Shown here piece by piece: positions 1-8,683 of a DNA stretch of 64,000 bases. The stretch spans positions 454,722-518,721 of the forward strand of contig CAJNDS010002285.1 of the NCBI GenBank assembly GCA_905221605.1, read 5' to 3'. A program made the position numbers and the translations under genes. Numbering within the stretch: position 1 is the stretch's first letter; each line of letters begins with the position of its first letter. The stretch is from Symbiodinium natans (taxonomy: Eukaryota > Sar > Dinophyceae > Suessiales > Symbiodiniaceae). The notes below the pieces were generated by a model. That model was not told the origin of the DNA. It saw nothing but the letters and a program-made list of their open reading frames with translations, and searched no databases.

Positions 1-1308
1 ACAGACTATATAGAAGACTTATCGGGCAGACGTGTGTTTCAATACGAGACCAAAGACAGGTATGTTTTCAAGAAACTGATGAAGACAATAATGTCTGACC
101 CAGATATGGAGGAAACCCTTCGCTTCGTCCATCCCTATATAGTGTGCATCAAAGTTAAGGATGTAGACAGAGTAGATGGTGACACTGATTTTATACCAGT
201 GGACGAGAATTTAACTGACACCTCCCATGTGAGCATGTTCCACAGATACATACAAACTCCATTAAACCCAGAATACGAAACACTAAAGGAAGCAATCAAA
301 GTAAACCATTATCAAGAAAACCAGTGTTGGTTGAACACCATAACCGATTACTATAAGGACACACTTATGGGAGAAAAGCGCAGAGAAAAGAACAGACTAA
401 CCAGACAGAGCATGTTGACCCTGATAGGTAAGTCAGAAGAGGATTTTAAAACATCAGGTGCATCAATAAAGGAAATGGTTAAAGTGTTTGAGCACTACAG
501 GGTCCAAGTCAGAATATACAATGCTTTTGAGAGATTGATTTTTCAGTATGACCCGCCCAAACGAGATCATCATATACCAACATTATATGCCATTGTGAAG
601 AACAACCACATATACACAGTAACCGATAATTTGAATGTATTAAGGCAGATGTTACCAAGAAACTCTGGGTATGAGATTTCAGTGAAGGCTTCACCAGATT
701 ATCACCTGAATGAGAAGGACGAACCCGTTCAATGTAAAATGATACAGTCACTTAACGACATAAAGAAATATAACGAACATGCTGAGTATACATTGATATA
801 TGATGGTCATGACCTTGCCGAGCTCTTTTATGAAAGCAAAAAGGCAGGATACGAACCGCAAGTTAAATTCAGTGCAGGTATAGTATCGGAACTTAATTTT
901 AAATTCAGGATAAAAAAGAATGTCATCAAATACAAAGTTAAGACCCAGAACCTAGTAAACAACTCCATTGACGGAACTATATCAGTGAGAACTGAGCAGA
1001 TCTACAACAACATGTCTAAAGCAATGTATGTATTTAATAAGTCTTTGTTTAATCCACTACATAAGTCATACTACAATGAGATTGACATGGAATTGTTTAA
1101 GGAATGTAGAACGATAAACCCAGTTGGTGAGATAAACAGACACTACTTCCAATACAACCCACACACAAACAAAGATGACAAGATGTTTTACATGCCAGAA
1201 CACACGATAGAAATTGATATTAGAAAGGCATTCACACATGCTTTTAACAAAATTAAAGAAATCCCTGTCTTCACTCGTTTGATGTGTGGAAGCACTATGA
1301 CTACATGA
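1..1308 (+). CDS. Family-B DNA polymerase, N-terminal part (5' end outside window)
   Basis: The frame is open from base 1 (TDYIEDLSGRR...), so the gene starts left of the window. The N-terminal half contains a block with QENQCWLNT near bases 310-345 and NHIYTVTDN near 605-631, spaced like the Cys and His regions of a papain-fold domain; that reading is weak. The end of the frame carries EIDIRKAF (about 1,210-1,235), which fits motif A of a family-B polymerase, with its metal-binding Asp. The frame stops at 1,306-1,308. The rest of the polymerase palm continues in the overlapping frame that begins near 1,284, shifted by -1, so the two frames were probably one gene. A missing base near 1,278-1,283 explains this; no canonical slippery heptamer is present. 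Confidence 0.72.
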   Translation, partial: TDYIEDLSGRRVFQYETKDRYVFKKLMKTIMSDPDMEETLRFVHPYIVCIKVKDVDRVDGDTDFIPVDENLTDTSHVSMFHRYIQTPLNPEYETLKEAIKVNHYQENQCWLNTITDYYKDTLMGEKRREKNRLTRQSMLTLIGKSEEDFKTSGASIKEMVKVFEHYRVQVRIYNAFERLIFQYDPPKRDHHIPTLYAIVKNNHIYTVTDNLNVLRQMLPRNSGYEISVKASPDYHLNEKDEPVQCKMIQSLNDIKKYNEHAEYTLIYDGHDLAELFYESKKAGYEPQVKFSAGIVSELNFKFRIKKNVIKYKVKTQNLVNNSIDGTISVRTEQIYNNMSKAMYVFNKSLFNPLHKSYYNEIDMELFKECRTINPVGEINRHYFQYNPHTNKDDKMFYMPEHTIEIDIRKAFTHAFNKIKEIPVFTRLMCGSTMTT

Positions 1309-3446
1309 AGCACGATCGCAGGAAACTACACGAACTCACGTTATACCTAGTAAAAGCAAACAAACAGACCATGTTCTTCAACAAGACTTACAATCTAGTA
1401 TATGGCAGGTTTCTAGCAGGGTATGCCAACCAATGTGAGATCATCTACTACAAGCAACCCTCTAGAGTATACAAGGTGGATTACAGAAAGATTGCAAAGG
1501 ATTTGTGGCAAACAGACATTTCGGACAAATACCCCGAAGATGTGAAGATAAAAAAACTAATAGCCAATGTGAATTTCGGTTTACTGGAGAAGAGCACCAA
1601 CACTGTATCTAGAAGTTATGCCTTTGACAGTCTACGGGAGGCATTGTATTATCAACAGCAAGTAGGTGGAAAAATCAACAAGGTATCATCGTTTTATGAT
1701 GAGGAGGTAGATAATGGTAACGATGATGTGGGTGAGTATATAGAGAAGGAGAGTGACAAAAAGAATTATTGCCTGACCGTCTCTGACAGAGCCACTCTAC
1801 GAAATGGATACATTTACATAAAGGAACTTCTTTTACAACACCATAACCACAAAATGCATGAAGATTATAGCGCACTGATCGCTAACCACATAGATGTATG
1901 GAGTGTTAAAACCGATGCATTTACGATCAGGAAGGACCACCTCAGTCTAGCAAAGAAGGTTCTACAATTCAATGATCATATCGGCGGGTGGAGACATGAA
2001 AAGGGTAAACATATAGTAGAACCGAGAGACGAGCACAAGGCAAAAGTGAACACTTTAATGCCCATACCCGTGTTCAAAAACGATACCTTGTCTATAGAAG
2101 ATGAGTGGGATACCAAGCATATTGCAGAAGACATTGTTAAACACAATCCTCTAATGATACGATCTAAATATGCGGGAGGAGGTAAGTCACATATTGCCAA
2201 ATATTTTAGCAAACTTGGTTACAAGACCCTGTTCGTAGTTCCACAGAACAACCTATCACAAAACATACCAGATGATGCTGTAACGACAAACAAGTTTTTC
2301 TCTATACCTGTGGGCGATGGAGACAAGCTTCCTGAATTTGATCACAGCCAGTATAATGTGATAGTCTTTGATGAGATTTACATGAACGGACTGCGCGTCC
2401 TGAATTGCATAAGAGGGTTTGTGAACAACAACCCAGATAAGATCATCATAGGAGCAGGCGATGTGAAACAGCTTCCACCTGTGTGTGATGATCTGACTAA
2501 TACAAGGAATGCCGGTGAATACTCTGATGAATGTATAGATCAGATTTTTAAGTATAGCATTTTGCTTAAGGTGTGTAAGCGACTTGGTCCCAAGGACGAC
2601 CCACAGGCAAACAAAAACAGAGAAATATTAGACAGTATGTATGATGATATGTGGATACATCGTATTCCATTAGAAGAGTTCGTGCCTAAATACTTTAAAA
2701 TGACAGATGATGTTACAAAGGCATTACACAACATCGCCTATACCAACATGAGATGTCTGAGTGTGTCTAATTATATCAGGAAGCATTTAGGTAAAACGGA
2801 TAAGTATGGAGTGGGTGACACACTCATATGCAGAGTGTATAAAAATTTGGGTAACCAGCGGTTTAATGTGAACTACAGGTATAGGATCGTAAGTATGACA
2901 CTACCAAGACTGACGCTAGAGAATGTAAAATCCAAGGAGAAGTTCACTACTGACATACACACATTAGATAAGCATTTCAGATATGACTATTGCACCACAT
3001 GCCACTCAGCACAAGGTGCATCCATAGACGGTCAGATCATAATCCATGAGTGGGAGAAGAAACACCTAGTAACTCGTGAATGGATATGGTGTGCCCTTAC
3101 CAGAAGCACAGACTTTAACAAGGTAAGGTTCTTCAAAAGCGCAACCAACCAGAACGAGTTAAACGAAGAAACTTTAACAAAATACATATCAACCAAGATC
3201 AAGAATTACCAGATGCAAGATGAGAATGCCAACAGAGTTATAGATGTTGACAAGTATGTTAACCACGAGTGGTTTATGAAACGGCTGACTAACACATGCT
3301 GTAATTGTGGTTGTCGGTTTGAATTTGAAATCAAAAACGGAAATCTAACAAGTAACATGACTGCTCAAAGATTAGATAATGAGCAACCGCACCACATAGA
3401 CAATTGTGAGGCATGGTGTCGGGGATGTAACACAAGTGCTAAATAA
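1284..3446 (+). CDS. Family-B DNA polymerase palm / SF1 helicase / HNH-like fusion
   Basis: The first third continues the polymerase. KKLIANVNFG (about 1,550-1,580) fits motif B, and VKTDAF (about 1,906-1,923) fits motif C in the form KTD instead of DTD; the Asp that binds metal in family-B enzymes is kept. The middle is a superfamily-1 helicase of Pif1/RecD type: Walker A AGGGKS (about 2,175), Walker B VFDEIY (about 2,362), GDVKQLPP (about 2,457) and the late motifs HSAQGAS and ALTRSTDF (about 3,004 and 3,091). The C-terminus has CCNCGCRF, then RLDN, HHIDNC and CRGCN (3,298-3,438), which looks like a zinc-binding HNH nuclease fold. The listed start is a GTG where the frame overlaps the upstream polymerase frame; the true N-terminus probably lies upstream through a frame break. 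Likely role: replication of the viral DNA. Confidence 0.82.
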   Translation: MWKHYDYMKHDRRKLHELTLYLVKANKQTMFFNKTYNLVYGRFLAGYANQCEIIYYKQPSRVYKVDYRKIAKDLWQTDISDKYPEDVKIKKLIANVNFGLLEKSTNTVSRSYAFDSLREALYYQQQVGGKINKVSSFYDEEVDNGNDDVGEYIEKESDKKNYCLTVSDRATLRNGYIYIKELLLQHHNHKMHEDYSALIANHIDVWSVKTDAFTIRKDHLSLAKKVLQFNDHIGGWRHEKGKHIVEPRDEHKAKVNTLMPIPVFKNDTLSIEDEWDTKHIAEDIVKHNPLMIRSKYAGGGKSHIAKYFSKLGYKTLFVVPQNNLSQNIPDDAVTTNKFFSIPVGDGDKLPEFDHSQYNVIVFDEIYMNGLRVLNCIRGFVNNNPDKIIIGAGDVKQLPPVCDDLTNTRNAGEYSDECIDQIFKYSILLKVCKRLGPKDDPQANKNREILDSMYDDMWIHRIPLEEFVPKYFKMTDDVTKALHNIAYTNMRCLSVSNYIRKHLGKTDKYGVGDTLICRVYKNLGNQRFNVNYRYRIVSMTLPRLTLENVKSKEKFTTDIHTLDKHFRYDYCTTCHSAQGASIDGQIIIHEWEKKHLVTREWIWCALTRSTDFNKVRFFKSATNQNELNEETLTKYISTKIKNYQMQDENANRVIDVDKYVNHEWFMKRLTNTCCNCGCRFEFEIKNGNLTSNMTAQRLDNEQPHHIDNCEAWCRGCNTSAK

Positions 3447-3470
3447 AAACCATTCATTTGATTTTTATTT
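3441..3470. terminator. AT-rich hairpin between convergent genes
   Basis: A 9-bp perfect inverted repeat (AAATAAAAA at 3,441-3,449 and TTTTTATTT at 3,462-3,470) with a 12-base loop. It covers the stop codon of the polymerase-helicase and lies just before the end of the leftward gene at 3,490. On both strands it offers an AATAAAAA run, so it may act as a two-way transcript end. Confidence 0.5.
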
Positions 3471-3489
3471 AGGATTGCTTGACATGAGT

Positions 3490-4770
3490 TTATCTATTAT
3501 AAACGGTTTCTCTATATAATTTTTGCAATTCTTTTAATGCTTCTTTCTTCGCAGTAGGAACACCTCTATTAGACACCCATTTATTATAGAGACTTCTATA
3601 TTGCCTATAAGTAGTAGTGTTAATGGTGTTTTTATTATTTGCATCTTCAAAGGTTTCACGTAGCTTCTGAATTCCTATTTTACTTGGCATAATCAAGGGT
3701 CTCATGTTTAACTCTTCTCGTGAAACATCTTCATCTTCTCGGGCACTTTCCTTTAGGTTGGTCTTTTTAGTTAGTCTGGTTCGCGGTCTTCTTGGCGGTT
3801 GTTCATCTGCTTGTCTTGCAGAACCTTCAGGCTGTCTTGCAGAACCTCGTGGGAATTGAAAGTTTCCTGACGATGATGATGATGATGATGATCCACCTTG
3901 TTGAACGTTTGGTGTTGGTGCTGGTAATGCTGGTTGCTGAACTGCAGGAGGCAGTGGTTGTTGAGTTGCACCCACATTAGGTTGATGAGGTTGTAACACA
4001 ATAGAGGGCGGTAGTTGCGCAATATTAATATTCATTGGATTGGGGTTTCTCACCCACGGGTTATTAGGTGGTGTTCGGGGTGCTTCTAGATCAAGCAAGG
4101 GGCGAGGTTGTGGTAAAATCCTTCTCATAACTGCATCGCCTATACCACTTAGAACTGGTTCTGCCAGTCCTCCAATTACGGATGTAGTTAGATCATGCCC
4201 TGACACTAAACCACCTGCAATATTTCTGCCTACTCTCATTGAGCCTCTTCCTAATGTTCTTAATATTCCGTCTCCTTGCTGTTGTTCGCGTTCTACCTGT
4301 TGCTGGTGTGCCTGAACGATGTCCTGTTGGTTTGCTTGTCGTGTTTCTTCGGCCCTCTGTATAACTCCCTCTAATTCCGCCCGTGTAACTCCTTCTTCTG
4401 TGTCAAAAAACTCGTCATTGCCATATTCTTCTATGGGAGTGCCGATATTATACATTTCTGGTTGTGCCGGTGTGTCTGTTGCTCCTGCTCCTGCATCCCA
4501 CAACGCCCTATGAGTAAGATCGTTGTCCGTGGCATACTCTCTTAACATGTGATCTCTTACCACCCGTTCATTAATTCTCTTCTGTTCTGCTTTCAATCTG
4601 TCTAAATGATCTTTACCGCCAAAATACGATCCTTTATTACTAGCCTTGTAAAATACTGCATCTCTGTTAGGAAACGGTTTTAGTGCTTCTTCATTATCAT
4701 TAACAAGTTCCAGTATATCTTCATATCGTGACCTTCTGTGAAATTGTATCTGTGTTTTATTTCGTGCCAT
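3490..4770 (-). CDS. Hypothetical viral protein, long disordered middle
   Basis: 426 residues, not recognised. The N-terminal 110 residues are charged and probably helical (RRSRYEDILELVNDNEEAL). A Glu/Gln-rich helix follows (about residues 130-165), then a glycine-rich short segment (GRNIAGGLVSG) that could touch a membrane. A long Pro/Gln/Ser region with an eight-residue Ser run follows (about 225-320). The C-terminal 75 residues are again ordered and basic, ending NKWVSNRGVPTAKKEAL...; this part may bind DNA or capsid. It is the last gene of a leftward block with the two genes to its right, spaced about 30 and 13 bases apart. PLVs often carry such large low-complexity virion proteins, but nothing here proves that role. 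Confidence 0.7.
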   Translation of the reverse strand: MARNKTQIQFHRRSRYEDILELVNDNEEALKPFPNRDAVFYKASNKGSYFGGKDHLDRLKAEQKRINERVVRDHMLREYATDNDLTHRALWDAGAGATDTPAQPEMYNIGTPIEEYGNDEFFDTEEGVTRAELEGVIQRAEETRQANQQDIVQAHQQQVEREQQQGDGILRTLGRGSMRVGRNIAGGLVSGHDLTTSVIGGLAEPVLSGIGDAVMRRILPQPRPLLDLEAPRTPPNNPWVRNPNPMNINIAQLPPSIVLQPHQPNVGATQQPLPPAVQQPALPAPTPNVQQGGSSSSSSSSGNFQFPRGSARQPEGSARQADEQPPRRPRTRLTKKTNLKESAREDEDVSREELNMRPLIMPSKIGIQKLRETFEDANNKNTINTTTYRQYRSLYNKWVSNRGVPTAKKEALKELQKLYRETVYNR

Positions 4771-4803
4771 TATATTTTATATTCTTATATAGAAATTTAC
4801 GAT

Positions 4804-5145
4804 TTAGAATATTCTTTCACTTAAGGTTTCCAAGGTTTGTATTCTGTTTCTTAAATGCTCTATGGAAACTTCCGGTAAGTGGGTGTTATGCAACTCTGAT
4901 TTTAATCTGTCAATCTCCATTGTGTAATTGTCTTTCATTTGCCCCTCTAATAGTCGTCTTTTCATTGCTAGGTTTGCTACCCGTGCCTCTCTGGCGTCCA
5001 TTTCCTCTTTTAAATTCAATAAGTAATCAATATTAGGCTTGTGAAACTGCATGTTAACAGGTTCACCCACAACAGGATTATCTAGTGATTTTCTCTTCTT
5101 TTGCTTCTTTTGTTGCCTGAACTTGTATTTATTGTATAAAACCAT
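4804..5145 (-). CDS. Hypothetical coiled-coil protein
   Basis: 113 residues. The N-terminus is very basic (NKYKFRQQKKQKKRKS), followed from about residue 40 by a long heptad-rich helix (NLKEEMDAREARVANLAMKR) and a second helix up to the C-terminus. No family is recognised. It lies in a tight leftward series, 13 bases from the gene upstream. The ATG is preceded by a TATATA-like stretch. A basic tail plus a coiled coil would fit a small DNA-binding or scaffold protein; this is inference. Confidence 0.65.
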   Translation of the reverse strand: MVLYNKYKFRQQKKQKKRKSLDNPVVGEPVNMQFHKPNIDYLLNLKEEMDAREARVANLAMKRRLLEGQMKDNYTMEIDRLKSELHNTHLPEVSIEHLRNRIQTLETLSERIF

Positions 5146-5158
5146 TGCTATATATTAT

Positions 5159-5710
5159 TTACCTAGATTTTTTACTCTTCGGTTTAAACATTGCTTGACA
5201 CATATTATTCGCCTTCTCCTGTCTTCTTCTCATTATTTCTTGGTTCATGGTTCTCATGTGTAACTGATATAGTTGAGCCTGTGACAAGTTGTCATATGGG
5301 CTTGATATTGGTGATGTGTTTTTTTGGGGTGATGGTATCGGCTTTGGTTGTGTTGCTTGTTTTTGTAGGGCTGGTTCATTCTGGTGATCCTCTGGCGGGG
5401 ATATTGCTATTGGTTTTACTTTAACCTTCGGTTTTGGTTTGATCGGCTTACTCTCCAGTGTTCCTGAACATTTGTGAGAATATCTCAATGTTTTTAAAGT
5501 CATTTCTGCATTACAGTCTTTGCAGGTTACCTTTTTGTGTTTTACCATGTCTGTTTTGTTTTTGAACTCTGGTTTTTCATTTATATTATCGTCTTCGCCT
5601 GTTTCATTCTTTATTGACCCCTCTTGAGGTGTATCAACGACTTCTGGTGTGACTGTTTCATTTTCAATCTTGGTATCTTCTTCAATACTATTATGTGCTT
5701 CAGATGACAT
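5159..5710 (-). CDS. Hypothetical protein with C2HC zinc motif
   Basis: 183 residues. The first 55 residues are acidic. Residues about 62-81 hold CKDCNAEM followed by TLRYSHKC, a CxxC...HxC pattern that could bind one zinc ion. A Pro/Lys/Gln-rich linker follows, with repeated KPKPKVKVKP, and the C-terminus is basic and helical (RRRQEKANNMCQAMFKPKSKK). The function is not known. It is the first gene of a three-gene leftward series. Its ATG follows a TATATAC stretch and a 14-bp inverted repeat. Confidence 0.65.
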   Translation of the reverse strand: MSSEAHNSIEEDTKIENETVTPEVVDTPQEGSIKNETGEDDNINEKPEFKNKTDMVKHKKVTCKDCNAEMTLKTLRYSHKCSGTLESKPIKPKPKVKVKPIAISPPEDHQNEPALQKQATQPKPIPSPQKNTSPISSPYDNLSQAQLYQLHMRTMNQEIMRRRQEKANNMCQAMFKPKSKKSR

Positions 5711-5722
5711 GTATATAACTGT

Positions 5723-5765
5723 TCTATATTTTATCTGTTTATATTGAAAATAGATAAAATATAGA
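5723..5765. promoter_or_regulatory. AT-rich inverted repeat in intergenic spacer
   Basis: TCTATATTTTATCT at 5,723-5,736 is repeated exactly in reverse complement at 5,752-5,765, around a 15-base loop. It lies between two leftward genes: 12 bases upstream of the start at 5,710 and 16 bases after the stop of the GIY-YIG gene at 5,782. It may end one transcript and start the next. Confidence 0.45.
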
Positions 5766-5781
5766 TAGTTTAAAAGTTGGT

Positions 5782-6468
5782 TTAGGGTTCATCGTTGCCT
5801 GTTTGATTTAAATATTGTTGATGTTTTAATGTTTTTAAATGACGTTGTCGTGCGTTTTTAGTAAAATGCCCACCACATTCACAATAACTTACTTTCATAA
5901 TCTCTTGTTTATTACTCAGATAATATTCTCTGCTTTTCTGTTGTAGTAAATCTTTATTCTGCTGTCTGTAATTTTCTTGGTATTCCTTGATGATGTCGCG
6001 GTTTTCTTTCTTTTTCTTTAAAATTGTGTCCCTGTTTACTTGATAGTATAACTTGTGATTAACCTTGCTCATCTCCTTCACTCTGTCTGTATTTTGTTGT
6101 TTCCACTCCTTGTTCTTTTGTGATATATATTCTTTGTTATCTTGGTAATACTGCTTTCTGTCACGACCTTCAATTCTTCGGTTCATACAAAAATGCTCTC
6201 TTTGATGAAAACCTTCTCTTGCTTGTAACTCACTTTTATTATGACATGGATATGTTTCTATCAGTTCAATTCTACATTTTTTGTGATCGTATTTATCAAA
6301 TAGCCCAAACAAAGAATAATATTTGAACTTGCTTTGTAAATGTCGGCGGTAATCACTTCTATGTCCACTCATCCTCATGCTTAGTTCTTGAGTGGTGCTA
6401 CCAATATAGCATTCTGTATAGTTGTCATCCCATATTGCATAAATTTTACCTTTTTGATAGTCAGGCAT
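5782..6468 (-). CDS. GIY-YIG endonuclease with C-terminal zinc finger
   Basis: 228 residues. The GIY-YIG core is at the N-terminus: GKIYAIW (residues 7-13) and CYIGSTT (20-26), followed by an Arg-rich helix (MRMSGHRSDYRRH) and an acidic helix with REGFHQRE. The middle is a charged linker of repeated Tyr/Asn/Lys/Glu-rich helical segments (YYQDNKEYISQKNKE). The C-terminus has CECGGHF...RQRHLKTLKH, a CxC...HxxxxxH zinc-finger-like motif. Such enzymes cut DNA at one strand or a specific site; in viruses they are often homing nucleases. Two further members lie in the same element (8,061 and 10,463) with the same layout. The function in the host virus is not known. Confidence 0.86.
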   Translation of the reverse strand: MPDYQKGKIYAIWDDNYTECYIGSTTQELSMRMSGHRSDYRRHLQSKFKYYSLFGLFDKYDHKKCRIELIETYPCHNKSELQAREGFHQREHFCMNRRIEGRDRKQYYQDNKEYISQKNKEWKQQNTDRVKEMSKVNHKLYYQVNRDTILKKKKENRDIIKEYQENYRQQNKDLLQQKSREYYLSNKQEIMKVSYCECGGHFTKNARQRHLKTLKHQQYLNQTGNDEP

Positions 6469-6509
6469 TATGTTTATCTATGGTTTTTTATTTTTAAGTA
6501 TGTTTTTGA

Positions 6510-7431
6510 TTAGTCTAGTTGTGTGAATAACAACGAGAAAGTAACATGAATATTGTTTAAATCTACGACATTTCCTGCGCCATCCGTTATTCTAAAGGTC
6601 AGTCGCTTGACATTTCTTTTTGAGACATTTATATAATCATAATCTGTTATTCCATAACTGTCGCTAATAATACCTGCAAATGGTGCATTAACTGGGACTT
6701 TTTTGATTATTGCGTTTGAAAAAGCAGAAGGACTGTGAAAATTATTATTAGACAGTTCAGGACAAGAAATATAGACGTCAGGATAGTTTATCAGATTTAT
6801 GAACCCGTTGTCCAGGGAGGATGAAAGTGAATGCGTCACCACTGGTGTGTAAAAAACCCAAACAGATTTGATCAGGAGCAAGGAGAACAGATTAGAGGTA
6901 AGGTTTTAAGATCCACGAATTAAGAATGAACCAACAAAAGTAGGCCACATCTGTATCAAGTCAAAAGGGTATAAACACACGACCTCACTGTATTTAGAAA
7001 TATTGTAAGCCTTATTCGTTAAAAGTATCATCTATGACAGAATTAAGAGGTAGTCCCTTTCCGCCACTATCAAGAAGCGTTTTAATTGTGTTTCCCCATG
7101 GCTGCGGGGGGGTACTGGGGGGGGGGCTGGTGAGGCTAGATCAGGAGCAAGTGTCATTTCCTACAGTAAATCGGCAATTCTTCTATATGTTTATGCCTTG
7201 AGGTGTGGCAGGGCAATATGGATGTCGACAATACAAGGTTTTTGATTTATTTGTATTGATTGAATACCATGCATTCGGAATAGCTACCTCGTGCACTTGC
7301 ATAATGGTATTATCAGGTATTTCAAAGGTGTCCTGCAACTCTACTTTAAAATCAGAAGTTGATTTACTGTCAGAAACTCTGTATTGTGAGTTAACATAAA
7401 CTTTTTTGTATGTTAAAGGTCTGAAACTCAT
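6510..7431 (-). pseudogene. Penton-like minor capsid gene, interrupted
   Basis: Two open pieces remain. The start (7,431 to 7,183; 82 residues) has KVYVNSQYRVSDSKSTSDF and an IPNAWYSI segment, a pattern usual in minor capsid (penton) proteins of PLVs and virophages, where a short beta-strand N-terminus is followed by a jelly roll. The end (6,881 to 6,510) has RLTFRITDGAGNVVDLNN and VTFSLLF, typical of the last strands of the same proteins. About 300 bases between them have stops in all minus-strand frames and include a very G-rich stretch (7,102-7,134) unlike viral DNA. A 13-base direct repeat flanks a 269-base step. Identification rests on pattern memory; the break itself is plain. Confidence 0.62.
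6870..7151. repeat. 13-bp direct repeats flanking a foreign-looking segment
   Basis: GATCAGGAGCAAG occurs at 6,870-6,882 and again at 7,139-7,151. The 256 bases between include a G-run block (7,102-7,134) resembling the host flank. This is the part of the penton gene that cannot be read. It looks like an insertion with a duplicated target or a tandem duplication followed by change. Confidence 0.5.
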
Positions 7432-7471
7432 ATTAATAACAGATAAAATATTTATATGATTTATTAATATA
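7430..7471. promoter_or_regulatory. Divergent AT-rich promoter between penton and lipase genes
   Basis: The 40-base spacer between two divergent starts carries ATATTAATAA next to the minus-strand ATG and TTATTAATAT next to the plus-strand ATG, an inverted repeat. Each gene therefore has TTATTAATAT directly before its start codon. The same element occurs before the genes at 8,678 and, in part, 11,345, so it is a candidate viral promoter core. Confidence 0.5.
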
Positions 7472-8017
7472 ATGACAAGAGTTCAGTCTCAATTAGACAA
7501 CATGCTGAAGTCTAACGGGAGAATATCCAATACACAAGGTATTAAGATTGCATACGATCGTGACAATAAAATTTTTGTTAAAGATAACAAAATGTATATA
7601 GGAGGGACTACATCGTTTACCAACTGGTTAGAAAACTTTACTAAATTACCCTTCGGTGTTTTGGGCGGTGTCCGTGATATGGAAAGATATATAGAGGCAG
7701 AACGGATTTTAAAGGAGAACCCACAAATAACAGAATTGGTAGGACATAGTCAAGCGGGAGTGGTGGCGTTACAATTAGCGAAAGATTTTCCTGACAGAGA
7801 TCTAAGAACCAGAACGTATAACAGCCCTTCATTTTCACTAGGTTTTGATCAACCCTCTGAACAACACAAGAGGTTCAGAAAAGTTGGAGATGTAGTTTCA
7901 GCATTTGATGGTTCAGCAATAAGTTATAATACGGATACATTGAACCCAATAAAAAATCATGACATATCGTCATTGGACAATATAGATGAAAGTATTCCAC
8001 CCTTATCTCTACCATGA
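7472..8017 (+). CDS. Lipase-like alpha/beta hydrolase
   Basis: 181 residues. GHSQAG at residues 91-96 is the nucleophile elbow (GxSxG) with Ser93. A conserved order follows: an Asp in KVGDVVSAFD (about 140) and a His in NPIKNHDI (about 163), which would complete a class-3-lipase-type triad. The N-terminal 60 residues are short of a full lipase fold and there is no signal peptide. Lipase-like genes near the capsid genes are known from PLVs and some virophages, where a role in membrane passage is suspected. It starts from the divergent promoter at 7,430-7,471 and is followed within 43 bases by a GIY-YIG gene. Confidence 0.76.
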   Translation: MTRVQSQLDNMLKSNGRISNTQGIKIAYDRDNKIFVKDNKMYIGGTTSFTNWLENFTKLPFGVLGGVRDMERYIEAERILKENPQITELVGHSQAGVVALQLAKDFPDRDLRTRTYNSPSFSLGFDQPSEQHKRFRKVGDVVSAFDGSAISYNTDTLNPIKNHDISSLDNIDESIPPLSLP

Positions 8018-8060
8018 AAATGGTATAAAGAATAATCCGTATATACTAGTATATAACCGT

Positions 8061-8654
8061 ATGTCATATAAGAACGCAAAAATTTACAAAATCCTTAACA
8101 ATGCAACGGATGATGTTTATATCGGTTCTACAACTCAACCCTTATCTAAGAGGATGGTGGACCATAGGGCATCATGTAAAAGTGATAAGTCCTTTCATTT
8201 GCAACTACATAACAAAATGAACGAGTTAGGTATAGAGAATTTCTATATTGAATTATTGGAAGAATACCCTTGTGAAAATGTAGAACAGTTAAGAAAGAGA
8301 GAGGGAGAGCGAATTAGAGAATTTGCCACGTTAAACAGATATGTAGCAGGAAGAAATGAAAAACAATACAGAGAAGATAGCAAAGAACAACGGGCAAAAA
8401 CAAACAAAGCATGGAGAGAAAAGAACCATGATGGTTTATTACAGAAGAAGAAGGACGATTATCAAAACAATCGGGAGCATTATCTTGACATCAAGAAGAA
8501 ATATTACATAGAAAAGAAGGATGAGATAAATGAAAAACAAAAAACTAAGATTTTATGTGTTTGCGGTGTTGAATGTAGGAAATCGGATATACGAAGACAC
8601 GAAAGAACCAAGAGACATATAGAATTTCTTAACCAACAAGAAGCATCATATTAA
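8061..8654 (+). CDS. GIY-YIG endonuclease with C-terminal zinc finger
   Basis: 198 residues from the ATG at 8,061. An upstream in-frame ATG at 7,986 would overlap the lipase gene and adds residues without family likeness, so the later start is chosen. KIYKIL (residues 7-12) and YIGSTT (20-25) form the GIY-YIG core, followed by KRMVDHRASC and an acidic region with KREGERIRE. The middle is a charged helical linker. CVCGVECRKSDIRRHERTKRH near the C-terminus is a zinc-finger-like motif parallel to that in the gene at 5,782. Its stop codon lies inside an 18-bp inverted repeat. Confidence 0.86.
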   Translation: MSYKNAKIYKILNNATDDVYIGSTTQPLSKRMVDHRASCKSDKSFHLQLHNKMNELGIENFYIELLEEYPCENVEQLRKREGERIREFATLNRYVAGRNEKQYREDSKEQRAKTNKAWREKNHDGLLQKKKDDYQNNREHYLDIKKKYYIEKKDEINEKQKTKILCVCGVECRKSDIRRHERTKRHIEFLNQQEASY

Positions 8655-8683
8655 TAATATTTCTCAATATTATTAATATGATG
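8644..8683. promoter_or_regulatory. 18-bp inverted repeat covering a stop and the next start codon
   Basis: CATCATATTAATAATATT (8,644-8,661) and its exact reverse complement (8,666-8,683) enclose a TCTC loop. The stem includes the stop codon of the GIY-YIG gene (8,652-8,654) and the first two ATG codons of the next gene (8,678). TTTCTCA just before the second arm also occurs before the starts at 11,345 and 14,466, so this site may be both transcript end and promoter. Confidence 0.55.

Noticed and set aside
1284-1308. Programmed ribosomal frameshift between the polymerase frames
   Set aside because: No XXXYYYZ heptamer at the overlap and three more -1 breaks in the element; a base loss or sequence error is simpler.
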